From the NCBI GenBank assembly GCA_000383295.1, contig KB911077.1:1-62340 (forward strand): a DNA stretch of 62,340 nucleotides, in the 5' to 3' direction. A program made the position numbers and the translations under genes. This document shows positions 9,815-18,818 of this stretch, one piece after another; positions within the stretch are counted from its first letter, which is position 1; each line of letters starts with the position of its first letter. The notes beneath the pieces were generated by a model that did not search any database, was not told the origin of the DNA, and saw nothing but the letters and a program-made list of their open reading frames with translations. This DNA comes from Faecalispora sporosphaeroides DSM 1294. Its GTDB lineage: Bacteria > Bacillota > Clostridia > Oscillospirales > Acutalibacteraceae.

Positions 9815-10444
9815 TTGAAAATCATTGATGAGGATTTGGCCGCGGACGAGATTATGCATATGCTCCCCGAAGAACAAATCCGGCACAGCGAGAATGTGGG
9901 AAGGCTGATGGAGAGGTTCTCAAAATGGCTGCACGCCTACGCGGCGGATGAAATGTACCCGTATTTCAGTCTGGCCGGCTATTATCACGATATCGGCAAA
10001 GTGTGTGTCCTGCCCGGTCTTCTTACCAAGCAGGAAATTCTGACCCCGGGCGAATACCGCTTGATTCAGCAGCATACCGTGTTCGGTCAGGAGTTGCTGG
10101 ATCTTGCCCAAAAAGGAAAGATTACCGGCATACCCGAGAGCCTGATCCCCCTGCTTCGTGACGCCGCTCTATACCACCACGAATGGTGGAACGGCAGGGG
10201 CTACCCTTTTGGACTGGAGGGCAGGGTGATTCCCCTGGTGGCCCGGGCGACGGCGATCTGCGATTCCTATCACGCGATGGTAAGCAACCGGGCCTACCGG
10301 CCCGCATACTCGCACGATTACGCGTGCGGCGAACTCGAAAGAGAAGCCGGCCGGCAATTTGAGCCCGCGCTGGTAACCCTGTTTCTGGAGCACGAGGCGG
10401 AAATCCTCCGCATGATGGGTGAATTGTGTGCCGTCGGCGAATAG
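9815..10444 (+). CDS. HD-GYP domain phosphodiesterase (probable c-di-GMP hydrolase)
   Basis: The 209-residue cytosolic protein carries the two HD-GYP hallmarks: YYHDIGK (HD pair near residue 54) and HHEWWNGRGYP (near residue 122), followed by ATAICDSYHAM. Such enzymes linearise the second messenger c-di-GMP, lowering it and favouring motility. There is no receiver or sensor domain, so it is a stand-alone catalytic unit. The TTG at 9815 has AGGAGGGGG 6 bases upstream. It follows the chemoreceptor gene by 50 bp with no terminator between, so both are probably one transcript, tying taxis to c-di-GMP turnover. Transcription ends at the hairpin 10489-10540. Confidence 0.85.
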   Translation: MKIIDEDLAADEIMHMLPEEQIRHSENVGRLMERFSKWLHAYAADEMYPYFSLAGYYHDIGKVCVLPGLLTKQEILTPGEYRLIQQHTVFGQELLDLAQKGKITGIPESLIPLLRDAALYHHEWWNGRGYPFGLEGRVIPLVARATAICDSYHAMVSNRAYRPAYSHDYACGELEREAGRQFEPALVTLFLEHEAEILRMMGELCAVGE

Positions 10445-10488
10445 ACGCGTTTTTGGCAGGTTACCCTGCGCTCTCTTTCCCTTATAAC

Positions 10489-10540
10489 AAAAAGGTACGC
10501 CTTGAAACGGCTTTGAAAGCCGGTCGAGGCGTACCTTTTT
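10489..10540. terminator. Bidirectional terminator between HD-GYP gene and second MCP gene
   Basis: AAAAAGGTACGCCT pairs with AGGCGTACCTTTTT, with an inner CGGCTTT/AAAGCCG stem. It serves the convergent genes on both sides. Confidence 0.85.
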
Positions 10541-10612
10541 ATTGCGATTTGGTTTGGTCTCCCGGTTTTACGAACGGGCGGTCTTGATGTTAAAGCCAGG
10601 CTCCGCGGCGAA

Positions 10613-12556
10613 TTATAACCGGAATTTCTCTACCAGCTCTTTCAGAATCTGAGCCTGCCCTGAAAGCTCCTCGCTGGCCGCCGCACTCTCTTCCGCGGTA
10701 GCCGAGTTGGTCTGTACCACGCCGGAGATTTGGTTCATGCTCTGTGTAACCTGGTCGATCCGTTCCGACTGATGCAACGAGGCTTCGGAGATCTGCTCCA
10801 CGTTATCGGCAACCACCCGAATGCTCTGCACAACCTTGGTCAATGCCTGCTCGGTGTCGCCCGCAATTACGGTGCCCTTTTCCACCTGTTCTCTGGAATG
10901 GCCGATCAAAAGAGCCGTGTCCTTTACCGCGTGTGCGCTTTTGGTTGCAAGATTGCGCACTTCGTCCGCTACCACGGCAAAGCCCTTTCCGGCGCTGCCG
11001 GCGCGGGCAGCCTCCACGGCGGCGTTCAGCGCGAGAATGTTCGTCTGGAACGAAATATCCTCAATGGTCTTTACGATTTTTTCAATTTCGTCGGAGGAGC
11101 TGTTGATCCTCGACATCGCTTCGACCATATCCTTCATGTACCGGTTGCTGACTTCAATTTTCGCGCGGACATCCTCCGCGCTTTCGCTTGCGCCGCCCGC
11201 GTTCTGCGCGTTGACCTTCACGTATTCCGCGATTTCGGAGATCGCGGAGGAAAGCTCCTCTATGGAGCTGGCCTGTTCCGTAGAGCCCAGCGCCAAAGAC
11301 TGCGCGCCGGTCGCCAATTGCTCCGAGCCGCTGGCAACCTGGTCGGAGGCCTGATTGATCGCGCTCATCGACTCGTGCAGCGATTGGGTGATGTTATCGA
11401 GCGATTCCCGGATCGGCACAAAGTCGCCGTTGTATTCCAGCTCGGGTTTCACCAGCAGATTACCGGTCGACACCTCGTGCAGAACGTGTGTGATTTCGTC
11501 CATATAACCGCGCAGGGACAAAACGGTTTTCTTTAGAGAATCGGACAAAATGCCGGTCTCGTCCTGCGCGCGGATGTCCGCCGTTTCTGAATGCAGGTCG
11601 CCTTCGGCCAATTGTTCCAGTCTGCGGCAGACAAGGGTAATCGGGTTCGCGATGGACCTCGCCGTTGTACGGGTGAACAAAACGCCCAGCAGAATGCAGA
11701 CAACCGACGAAATCAGAAGGCCGATAATCGTATATTCAATGGAAGAGGTCATTTCCTTGATGGGCGCCACAATGCCGAAGGACCAGCCGTCAGTTCCGGG
11801 CAGTGGGGCATGGTAGCAGATGCGGTCCCCCGTGCTGTAGGAGTAAATGGTGATGCCGCTCTGCGTCAGATCGGCATATTTGTAAATTTCGGCGGTTTTT
11901 CGCTGGTCGATCTTTTCCGGCGCAATGTTGCCGATCAAAACGCCGTCCTTATTGATGATAAACGCGCTGCCGGTTTTGCCCACGACGACGTTCTGAATGA
12001 AGGGGCTGTAAACATGGGCGTCCATTGTCGCCATCAGCACGCCTTTGAAATTGTCGTTGGAGATCGGCGTGCAGGCGATCACGCGGAAGTTGCCGTTCAG
12101 GTCTTTCATCGGCTCCGAAAAATAGGTTTTTCCGGTCAGCGCCGCCTGAAAATATGCCTGGTCCGCAACGCTTTTGCCGTTTAAATGAGGGTCTGCGCTC
12201 ACAATCTTTCCATCCCGGCTCACAAGGCTCAGCGATTCGTAGCCGTAAGAACTCCTTTGCTGCTCCAATAGATTCGCGATGGCGGGTTCGTTCAGTCCCG
12301 GGGCCCCAAGGGTGTTGGAAGACGCGACGGACTGCAGGGAGCTTTTCATGTTGTCCAGACCGTGGGTGATGGACTCCGTCAATATCTGTCCCATCGAGGT
12401 CAGGTCGCTGTTTACATTCTGGGTCAATCCCTGGTAGCTGGAAAAAACGCCCACGCCAAGGCTTAAAAGGGCTGTCAGCACTACAACAGGAATTGTGTTC
12501 AGGATCAGTTTCGTTTTCAGGGATTTGATTTTGCTTGTGATGAATAATTTTTGCAT
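10613..12556 (-). CDS. Methyl-accepting chemotaxis protein with dCache sensor
   Basis: The 647-residue receptor has a first membrane segment near residues 16-38, a dCache-type extracellular domain ([40 protein letters not shown]), a second membrane segment near 272-296, HAMP, and a signalling domain with the tip [20 protein letters not shown]. It ends right after the coiled coil (KELVEKFRL) without a C-terminal methyltransferase-binding pentapeptide. Start at 12556 has AAAGGAAA upstream. It is convergent with the first receptor operon and is probably transcribed alone. The sensor half is only distantly like the first receptor, so a different ligand is likely. Confidence 0.95.
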   Translation of the reverse strand: MQKLFITSKIKSLKTKLILNTIPVVVLTALLSLGVGVFSSYQGLTQNVNSDLTSMGQILTESITHGLDNMKSSLQSVASSNTLGAPGLNEPAIANLLEQQRSSYGYESLSLVSRDGKIVSADPHLNGKSVADQAYFQAALTGKTYFSEPMKDLNGNFRVIACTPISNDNFKGVLMATMDAHVYSPFIQNVVVGKTGSAFIINKDGVLIGNIAPEKIDQRKTAEIYKYADLTQSGITIYSYSTGDRICYHAPLPGTDGWSFGIVAPIKEMTSSIEYTIIGLLISSVVCILLGVLFTRTTARSIANPITLVCRRLEQLAEGDLHSETADIRAQDETGILSDSLKKTVLSLRGYMDEITHVLHEVSTGNLLVKPELEYNGDFVPIRESLDNITQSLHESMSAINQASDQVASGSEQLATGAQSLALGSTEQASSIEELSSAISEIAEYVKVNAQNAGGASESAEDVRAKIEVSNRYMKDMVEAMSRINSSSDEIEKIVKTIEDISFQTNILALNAAVEAARAGSAGKGFAVVADEVRNLATKSAHAVKDTALLIGHSREQVEKGTVIAGDTEQALTKVVQSIRVVADNVEQISEASLHQSERIDQVTQSMNQISGVVQTNSATAEESAAASEELSGQAQILKELVEKFRL

Positions 12557-12852
12557 TCCAGAATTTCCTTTACCGAATTTTTTCAGAATTCTTCTTTTAC
12601 AGAAGATGCTCTATTTATAATGTCGGCCTGGCATAGCCGAAATCCAATTACAATAGTTACTAAAGGAAAATTTTTCCATAAAATATTCATATTTTTCTAA
12701 CCGAAAACTGCCGCGGCTCGCAAAAATACTGAAAAACAGGAAGAATTGTTTTTCTGGATGAAAACGGATGAAAAGCCGTTTAACCCCTTTTTTCTGTGGC
12801 CGCACAAGCGCTGAAAACGCGCGAACGGGAGGGCTTTGCGTCAAGTGCGCAC

Positions 12853-12880
12853 TTGCACTTATTCAAAACAGTGCTATAAT
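12853..12880 (+). promoter_or_regulatory. Promoter of the AEC permease gene with flanking dyads
   Basis: TTGCAC (12853-12858) and TATAAT (12875-12880) are 16 bp apart. A perfect palindrome AAGTGCGCACTT (12843-12854) overlaps the -35 box, and GGTTAC-GG-GTAACC (12883-12896) lies just after the -10 box, so repressor or activator control is likely. Confidence 0.6.
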
Positions 12881-12967
12881 TTGGTTACGGGTAACCATCA
12901 AATGCTGGCATCATAAGATCTTGGCGGAGCGGTCATCTGAAATTTGCAATACGGGAAGTTTGTGCAT

Positions 12968-13912
12968 ATGATACTGACATTTTTACACGCGATCGAAAGC
13001 ATTCTTACAATTATCGTTATGTTCATGACTGGCTGGCTTCTGACCCACGTTGGTTGGTTGGATGAAAAAACCAGTCTTATTTTTTCAAAAATTATCGTGA
13101 ACGTTTCGTTTCCCTGCTACATGCTGTGGAACCTGATGTCCAACTTTGATAAGGCGAAGCTGCAGGAGCTTTCCGGCGGGCTGGTCATCCCCATCACATC
13201 CATTGTGCTGTCGTATGTGATCAGTGTTCTCGTCAGCAATCTGCTCAAGGTAGACCCCAGGCGCAAAGGTGTTTTTCGCTGCATTTTTTTCACCTCAAAC
13301 ACCATTTTTATCGGACTGCCCGTCAATTTGTCTTTGTTTGGCGCGGAGAGCACCCCGTACGTTCTGATTTATTATATTGCAAACACCTGCTTTTTCTGGA
13401 CTCTGGGCAATTACGAAATCAGCAAAGACGGCGATGAGGGAAGAGAGACGGGAAAATTTTCGCTGAGCACGCTGAAGCGGATCTTCAACCCGGCCCTCGC
13501 GGGGTTTGTGGTCGCCGTGATCCTGATCTTTCTGGACATTCGGCTGCCGCGGTTTGTCATGGACAGCTGCAAGTATATCGGCGAGCTGACGACTCCGCTC
13601 GCAATGTTCTTCATCGGAATCGTGCTCCATTCCACGCCGCTGAAAAAACTGCGGTTCGACCGCGATCTTGTGGTTCTGCTGCTGGCGCGTTTTATTCTCT
13701 GCCCGGTCGTTGTGATTGGGCTGGAGCTGTTAATCCCCATTCCACCCTTGATGGCCAAGGTGTTCGTCATTCAGGCCGCAATGCCCGCGGTTACCAGCAC
13801 GGGGGTAATCGCCAAGCAGTACGGCGCGGATTACGAATTCGCCACGATCGCGACGGTTGTCACCACCATCGCGAGTATGATCGTCATCCCGATTTACATG
13901 GTGCTGATTTAA
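12968..13912 (+). CDS. AEC-family (auxin efflux carrier-like) permease
   Basis: The 314-residue protein has about ten hydrophobic segments in two halves, with the AEC features FPCYMLWNLM in the first half and ATIATVVTTIASMIVIPIYMVLI at the end, and a central NPALAGFVVAVILIF. Bacterial members export or exchange organic acids such as malate or malonate; substrate cannot be read from sequence. The ATG at 12968 is preferred (GGAAG 10 bases upstream); a TTG at 12944 would add 8 residues. The gene is single, with its own promoter flanked by two palindromes and a weak hairpin after the stop (13921-13956). Confidence 0.85.
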   Translation: MILTFLHAIESILTIIVMFMTGWLLTHVGWLDEKTSLIFSKIIVNVSFPCYMLWNLMSNFDKAKLQELSGGLVIPITSIVLSYVISVLVSNLLKVDPRRKGVFRCIFFTSNTIFIGLPVNLSLFGAESTPYVLIYYIANTCFFWTLGNYEISKDGDEGRETGKFSLSTLKRIFNPALAGFVVAVILIFLDIRLPRFVMDSCKYIGELTTPLAMFFIGIVLHSTPLKKLRFDRDLVVLLLARFILCPVVVIGLELLIPIPPLMAKVFVIQAAMPAVTSTGVIAKQYGADYEFATIATVVTTIASMIVIPIYMVLI

Positions 13913-14213
13913 CGCTGAAAAGAAGCCATCCGCCTGTTTCAGGGCGAGTGGCTTCTCAATAATCGGGCAGGCTGCATAAGGGGCGGGCATAAAAAAATTT
14001 AGAAAAGTGTTGACTCTCACGCAACGTGATAGGCTATCCTTCGGTGCTTGCGGCAGTATGCGGGGCGCTGCTCCGCCGCAAAGCCGGCAGGAAACCGCGG
14101 CGAAACACGGAGCGCCCCTTCCCCGGTGAGCACTCCCTTCCAGCGCCATTTTCAGGTGAAATTTGCCCGGCCCGCGGGGCAAGGAAGCAGGGCGCTTTTT
14201 TCAGGCGGACAAC
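13913..14213. other. Gene-free stretch with a MerR-type promoter/operator
   Basis: TTGACT (14010-14015) and TATCCT (14035-14040) are 19 bp apart, with the dyad TCACG-CAA-CGTGA (14017-14029) centred in the spacer. That overlong spacer with a central dyad is the hallmark of promoters twisted by MerR-family activators. No MerR gene or other plausible coding region follows within the next 300 bp; the short ORFs here have unconvincing composition. Confidence 0.4.
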
Positions 14214-14241
14214 TTGAATTTTTCTCAATCTTTGGTATAAT
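14214..14241 (+). promoter_or_regulatory. Promoter of mgsA
   Basis: TTGAAT (14214-14219) and TATAAT (14236-14241) are 16 bp apart, with an extended -10 (TGGTATAAT). Confidence 0.7.
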
Positions 14242-14348
14242 GAGATTTGAGTTTCGCCATGCTTTAACAGGCACACCCACAGAGAATATGGTTTCTTTTC
14301 ACAGTCCGGTCAAAAGCATCCACCGAAACAGAAAGACAGGTGAAGAGT

Positions 14349-14834
14349 GTGAATGAAGAATTTGTAACTTTTACCATCGGCAAGCAGAAAACCATCGCGC
14401 TGATCGCCCACGACGGCAAAAAGCGAGAGATGATCGACTGGTGTGCAGAAAATCAAGAAATCCTGAAGGGCCATTTTTTGTGCGGAACCGGAACCACGGC
14501 AAAGCTGGTTGCAGAAAGAACAGGCCTGCCGGTAAAAGGGTATAACAGCGGCCCGCTGGGCGGCGATCAGCAGATCGGCGCCAAGATTGTGGAAGGCAGC
14601 GTGGATTTTGTTGTCTTTTTTTCCGATCCGCTGGAAGCGCAGCCCCACGACCCCGATGTAAAAGCCCTGCTGCGAATCGCTCAGGTCTACGACATTCCGA
14701 TTGCAAACAATCGCGCCACCGCAGACTTCCTGATTCATTCCGATTATATGAACCGGGAATATCAGCATAAGGTGATCAATTTCAAGCAGTCGGTGATCGA
14801 TCGGGTCAATGACCAAAATTTGTTTCAAAAATAA
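14349..14834 (+). CDS. mgsA: Methylglyoxal synthase
   Basis: The 161-residue protein converts dihydroxyacetone phosphate to methylglyoxal and phosphate, a bypass that relieves sugar-phosphate stress. Family landmarks are TIALIAHDGKKREMIDW at the N-terminus, CGTGTTAKLVAERTGLPV (phosphate-binding), SGPLGGDQQIGAKI with the catalytic Asp, FFSDPLEAQPHDPDVKALLRI and NRATADFLI. Length is close to the usual 150. GTG at 14349 is chosen for AGGTGA just upstream; GTG at 14340 is an alternative adding three residues. It is followed 19 bp later by a small HPr-like gene, which suggests a shared transcript and link to sugar flux. Confidence 0.93.
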   Translation: MNEEFVTFTIGKQKTIALIAHDGKKREMIDWCAENQEILKGHFLCGTGTTAKLVAERTGLPVKGYNSGPLGGDQQIGAKIVEGSVDFVVFFSDPLEAQPHDPDVKALLRIAQVYDIPIANNRATADFLIHSDYMNREYQHKVINFKQSVIDRVNDQNLFQK

Positions 14835-14853
14835 GCACGCAGGGGGAACAAGT

Positions 14854-15087
14854 ATGCTCACGACAAAAATCCTGATTAATACGGTAGAAAAGGTAAAGCA
14901 ATTTTCGTCCATCGTTTCCAAGCAGAACGTGGAGTGCGAAATTGTAGAAGGAATTTATATTATCGACGCAAAGTCCATCATGGGTATTTTCAGCATTGAT
15001 CTGTCCGAGCCCGTAGAGCTTCGGATTCACTCCGACGACGCGGCGATTCTGGATTCGCTGAAGGAGTTTGTTGTTCAGGAAGCCTGA
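14854..15087 (+). CDS. HPr-like small protein lacking the phosphorylatable histidine
   Basis: The 77-residue protein has the length and beta-alpha layout of HPr phosphocarriers, with the region that normally holds Ser46 (AKSIMGIFSIDLSEPVELRI) well preserved. The usual HxRPA active-site loop is absent; its only histidine is near the C-terminal third (RIHSDD). It therefore cannot carry phosphate on His15 and is more likely a regulatory or structural relative, as the Crh protein of Bacillus is. AGGGGG precedes the ATG by 7 bases. It lies 19 bp after mgsA and before a strong terminator. Confidence 0.75.
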   Translation: MLTTKILINTVEKVKQFSSIVSKQNVECEIVEGIYIIDAKSIMGIFSIDLSEPVELRIHSDDAAILDSLKEFVVQEA

Positions 15088-15100
15088 CGCAAACCGCTTG

Positions 15101-15131
15101 GGTACGGCTGAGACCAGCCGTACCTTTTTTT
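15101..15131 (+). terminator. Intrinsic terminator after the HPr-like gene
   Basis: GGTACGGCTG pairs with CAGCCGTACC around AGAC, followed by seven T residues. Confidence 0.9.
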
Positions 15132-15174
15132 GTGTGCTTTTGCAAAAAGCGGCGGATTTTACCGGGGCTTTTTG

Positions 15175-15203
15175 TTGACAGCGGGGGAAGAATCGCCTAT
15201 GAT
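15175..15203 (+). promoter_or_regulatory. Promoter of murE-murF
   Basis: TTGACA (15175-15180) and TATGAT (15198-15203) are 17 bp apart, leaving a leader of about 170 nt with no structure I recognise. Confidence 0.75.
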
Positions 15204-15379
15204 GGATACGTGTTCCGAGTTTTGGAAAATCATAAAAAATATGGTGAAACATTTGGCTGACTGCGTAATATTGGTAGAATGGTATCAATACTAATACAGC
15301 AGGGCCAATGCGCTGTTTTGGATGAAGTTCGCCCGGGAGAACCGGCGCTTTTTCAATGGCAGAATCAGGGGGTTGTATC

Positions 15380-16843
15380 ATGCGTTTAATCGATTTGCTG
15401 CAGGGAATGCAGTATTCCGCTGTCGGTGATCTTCAGGTACCGGTGGAGGATTTGATTTATGATTCCAGAAAGGTCAGGGCGGGCTGCGCGTTTGTGTGCC
15501 TGCGGGGCTCCCACGCGGACGGCCACCGGTATGCGGAGCAGGCGGTAAAGAGCGGCGCCGCCGCAATCATTGCGGATCACCCGCTGGAGCTGCCGGCACA
15601 GGTTCCGGTCGTCGTTGTGCCGGACACCCGTCTGGCGCTGGCGGTGATGTCTGCGGCGTTCTTCGGGCACCCCGCAGAGCGGATGAAAACCGTCGGCGTG
15701 ACCGGTACGAAGGGAAAGACGACCACCACTTATATGATCCGCGCGATTTTGGAGCAGGCGGGCATCCGGACGGGGCTGATCGGCACCATCGGCGCGGTGG
15801 TCGGCGACCGGGTGATCCCCACGGAGAACACGACGCCGGAATCCTACGAGGTGCAGTCCTTTCTCAAGCAAATGGCGGATGAGGGCTGCCAGTGCGTCGT
15901 GATGGAGGCGTCCTCCATCGGCCTGAAGGCGTACCGCACCGCGGGCCTTACGTTTGACATCGGCCTGTTCACGAACTTTTCGCCCGATCATATCGGCGGC
16001 GACGAGCATGCCTCTCTGGAGGAATATCTGGCGTGCAAGAGCATGCTGTTCCGCCAGTGCCGTCTGGGGATTGTGAATATTGACGATCCAAGCTGGGAGG
16101 GCGTTGTAAAGGGCCACACCTGCGAGCTGGAAACCTACGGCTTTTCTCCCGAGGCGCAGCTCCGGGCAGAAAACGAGGGCCTAGTGTCCCGTCCCGGCTA
16201 TTTGGGTGCGCGGTTCGATCTGAGCGGCTTTTTGAATTTCCCCGTAGCGGTGGATATTCCCGGAAAGTTCAGCGCCTACAATGCTCTGGCAGCCATTGCG
16301 GTGTGCCGCCACTTTGACGTGACGCAGGAGCAGATTCAGCAGGGCTTGAGCACCGTTAAGGTAAAGGGCCGTGTGGAGCCGGTGCCGGTGCCCGGCGAAT
16401 ACACGCTCCTGATCGATTACGCGCATAACGCGGTCAGTATGGAAAATATCCTCGAAACCCTGCGGGAATACCATCCGCAGCGCCTCGTTTGCCTGTTCGG
16501 CGCGGGGGGAAACCGCGCGAAATCCCGGCGCTACGAGATGGGGGAGGTCTGCGGTCGTCTGGCCGATCTTTCCGTCATTACCGCCGACAATTCCCGGTTT
16601 GAGGATGTGATGGACATCATCGCCGATATCAAAATCGGCATGGCGAAAACCGACGGAAAATATGTGGTGATCCCCGACCGGCGCGAGGCGATCCGCTATT
16701 GCCTCCAGAACGCCCAGCGGGGGGACGTGATTGTGCTGGCCGGAAAAGGACACGAAGATTATCAGGAAATCCGCGGCGTCAAGCACCCGTTTGATGAACG
16801 GGTCGTGGTGGCGGAGCTGCTGAAAGAAATAGAGAAAGCGTGA
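15380..16843 (+). CDS. murE: UDP-MurNAc-L-Ala-D-Glu: meso-diaminopimelate ligase
   Basis: The 487-residue cytosolic Mur ligase adds the third residue to the peptidoglycan stem peptide using ATP. The ATP loop GVTGTKGKTTTTYMI lies near residue 106, the carbamylated-lysine region EYLACKSMLF near 220, and YAHNAVSMENIL marks the C-terminal domain. The third-residue specificity motif reads TADNSRFED; the Arg that contacts the carboxylate of diaminopimelate is kept, so the substrate should be meso-DAP rather than lysine. ATG at 15380 follows a purine-rich CAGGGGG; an in-frame ATG at 15356 is less well placed. murF follows directly, as is usual. Confidence 0.95.
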   Translation: MRLIDLLQGMQYSAVGDLQVPVEDLIYDSRKVRAGCAFVCLRGSHADGHRYAEQAVKSGAAAIIADHPLELPAQVPVVVVPDTRLALAVMSAAFFGHPAERMKTVGVTGTKGKTTTTYMIRAILEQAGIRTGLIGTIGAVVGDRVIPTENTTPESYEVQSFLKQMADEGCQCVVMEASSIGLKAYRTAGLTFDIGLFTNFSPDHIGGDEHASLEEYLACKSMLFRQCRLGIVNIDDPSWEGVVKGHTCELETYGFSPEAQLRAENEGLVSRPGYLGARFDLSGFLNFPVAVDIPGKFSAYNALAAIAVCRHFDVTQEQIQQGLSTVKVKGRVEPVPVPGEYTLLIDYAHNAVSMENILETLREYHPQRLVCLFGAGGNRAKSRRYEMGEVCGRLADLSVITADNSRFEDVMDIIADIKIGMAKTDGKYVVIPDRREAIRYCLQNAQRGDVIVLAGKGHEDYQEIRGVKHPFDERVVVAELLKEIEKA

Positions 16844-16851
16844 GTGGAACC

Positions 16852-18255
16852 ATGAAAATGCTGGCCAGAGAGATTGCTCAGGCGTGCGGCGGCAGGATAA
16901 TCGGAGGAGACCCGGAGCGGGAAGTGACCTTTGTGACGACGGACAGCCGAAAGGTTGGGCCGGGCGCGCTGTTTGTGCCGATTGTAGGCGAGCGGGTGGA
17001 CGCGCACCGCTTTCTTCCCGGAGCGGCCGAAGCCGGGGCGGCGGCTGTTCTGACCCAGCAGCCGGAGGAACGGCGGCCCGAGGGCGCCTGCGCGTGGATT
17101 GCCGTAGAGGATACCAGAGCGGCGCTGCAGCAGATCGCGGGGGCGTACCGTTCGCATTTTTCGATTCCGGTGGTCGGCGTGACCGGCAGCGTGGGGAAGA
17201 CCACCACCAAAGAGATGCTCGCGCTGGCGCTTTCGGCGGAGCGCAGCGTGATGAAAACCGAGGGCAATTTCAACAGTCAGCTCGGCGTGCCGCTTACGGT
17301 GTTTCGCCTTTTGCCGGAGCACGAGGCCGCGGTAATCGAGATGGGAATGAGCGAGTTCGGCGAAATGGCCCGCCTGGCTCAGGTGGCAAGGCCGACCTGC
17401 GCCGTCATGACCAATATCGGGATTTCCCACATTGAAAACCTGAAAACGCAGGAAAATATTCGTGCGGAAAAGCTGCACATTACGGATGCATTTGCAGAGG
17501 ATTCCGTTCTGTTCCTCAACGGAGACGACCCGCTGCTCGCGCAGCTGCGTGGAACATTACCCTGCCGTATCGCCTTTTTCGGCACACAGCCGTGGTGCGA
17601 CGTGTACGCGGAGAAGATCGTTTCCCGCGGCGGCACAACAGAGTTTACCGCTGTGTCGCGGGAGTTCCGCGTTCCGGTGACCCTGCCGGTTCCCGGGGAA
17701 CATAATGTGCTCAACGCGCTGGCTTCTCTGGCGGTGGCGCAGTATCTGGGCGTTACGCCGCACAAGGCGGCGGAGCGGCTGCAAACCTATTCGCCCCCAG
17801 CCATGCGCCAGCAGATTCATCAGGTGGGCGGCATTACGGTCATAGACGATTCCTATAACGCAAGCCCCGATTCCATGCGCAGCAGCGTCAACATTCTGAT
17901 GGATCTGAAAGGCTCCGGCCGGGCCGTCGGCGTGTTTGCGGATATGCTCGAGCTCGGCGATTATTCCCGCCAGGCGCATTTTGATGCGGGCGTTTACGCC
18001 GCGTCCCGCGGGATAGACGCGCTGTTCGTCATCGGTGAGCAGGCGCAGGAGATCCGCTGGGGCGCCCTCTCCGCGGAGTGTCATCTGCCCGTGTTCTCCT
18101 ATCTCTCCAACGAGCAGGCACTGGAAAAGCTGCTGGCGTATCTGCGGCCCGGGGATGTTGTGATCGTCAAGGGCTCCCGCGGCATGAAAACCGACGAGAT
18201 CGTCCGGGGTCTGCTTGCGGATGCGGGAAAAGCGGTACCGACCGCGACAGTGTGA
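16852..18255 (+). CDS. murF: UDP-MurNAc-tripeptide: D-alanyl-D-alanine ligase
   Basis: The 467-residue ligase finishes the cytoplasmic pentapeptide by adding D-Ala-D-Ala. It shows the ATP loop GVTGSVGKTTTKEM near residue 108, NFNSQLGVPL, the IGMSHIENL-type segment (NIGISHIENLKTQENIRAEK) and VIDDSYNASPDSMRSS in the C-terminal domain. It begins within 10 bp of the murE stop. A GTG at 16840 overlapping the murE stop would add four residues; I prefer the ATG because family members begin with the MKMLAREIA-like segment. No further mra/mur genes follow, so murE-murF form a two-gene unit apart from the main division cluster. Confidence 0.95.
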   Translation: MKMLAREIAQACGGRIIGGDPEREVTFVTTDSRKVGPGALFVPIVGERVDAHRFLPGAAEAGAAAVLTQQPEERRPEGACAWIAVEDTRAALQQIAGAYRSHFSIPVVGVTGSVGKTTTKEMLALALSAERSVMKTEGNFNSQLGVPLTVFRLLPEHEAAVIEMGMSEFGEMARLAQVARPTCAVMTNIGISHIENLKTQENIRAEKLHITDAFAEDSVLFLNGDDPLLAQLRGTLPCRIAFFGTQPWCDVYAEKIVSRGGTTEFTAVSREFRVPVTLPVPGEHNVLNALASLAVAQYLGVTPHKAAERLQTYSPPAMRQQIHQVGGITVIDDSYNASPDSMRSSVNILMDLKGSGRAVGVFADMLELGDYSRQAHFDAGVYAASRGIDALFVIGEQAQEIRWGALSAECHLPVFSYLSNEQALEKLLAYLRPGDVVIVKGSRGMKTDEIVRGLLADAGKAVPTATV

Positions 18256-18650
18256 TCATCGGAAATTTTAGACCGTCTTGGTGGGAGCAAAAGAACTTAC
18301 CTGGGCTGATGATAAAGAAAGGAAGAAGCGGTTGCTATGCGGCACCACTTCTTCTTTTCTCTTGCTATGAGGTTTCCTCATATGGAAATTGTTCTGGCAC
18401 AGGCATAGGGATTGCTATTATGCCGAGATGAAATTTTTTTTATTTTTAATATGAAAAAAGCGAGCTTTTAGCGAGTGCTCCCGCGCAAGCGGAATCCCCA
18501 CGCGGGGCACCCACTGAAAATCAACTCTTTCACAAAATAAAGAGGATAAAAGCAAAGTATCTGCCCCGGCATAAAGGGAAAATCCCATGTCAGCAGAACT
18601 TTCTGTGTGGGAAGCGCGTAAAAAATAATCTATTCTTCCGTGGAAAAAAT
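18256..18650. other. Gene-free stretch after murF
   Basis: A weak hairpin (GAAGAAGCGG / CCACTTCTTC, 18320-18353, then TTTTCT) may terminate murF. A GC-rich hairpin (GTGCTCCCGCG / CGCGGGGCAC, 18475-18511) and an AT-rich run surround it. I see no coding gene and no known RNA. Confidence 0.4.
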
Positions 18651-18732
18651 ATGGTATAATAGCCGCAAATGGCTATTATACCATCGATTGATCCATATAC
18701 CACAACGGCGCTCGGCACCTGTGGTATAGGAT
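18651..18732 (+). promoter_or_regulatory. Double inverted repeat and promoter upstream of the two-component system
   Basis: A perfect 14-bp inverted repeat, ATGGTATAATAGCC (18651-18664) and GGCTATTATACCAT (18671-18684), holds a TATAAT box in each arm. A second one, TATACCACA (about 18697) and TGTGGTATA (about 18721), follows. Together they give four alternating TGGTATA half-sites before the sensor kinase gene. The first arm may be an extended -10 promoter, and the whole may be an operator or a pair of RNA hairpins. Confidence 0.5.
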
Positions 18733-18818
18733 GCGTCATAAAAGGGTTCGAGGCTCTGATCTGCGAAGAGAGGGGCAGTTTTTGCTCAGACAAAGCCTGC
18801 CGGGAATGGGGAGGAGCT

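Noticed and set aside
14026-14217. Short ORFs downstream of the MerR-type promoter
   Set aside because: Arg/Gly/Pro-rich composition, overlapping ORFs in all frames and no ribosome site; looks like non-coding GC-rich DNA.
18669-18818. 50-codon N-terminal extension of the sensor kinase
   Set aside because: It would translate through the inverted repeats; the ATG at 18819 has GGAGGAG directly upstream and fits the family start.
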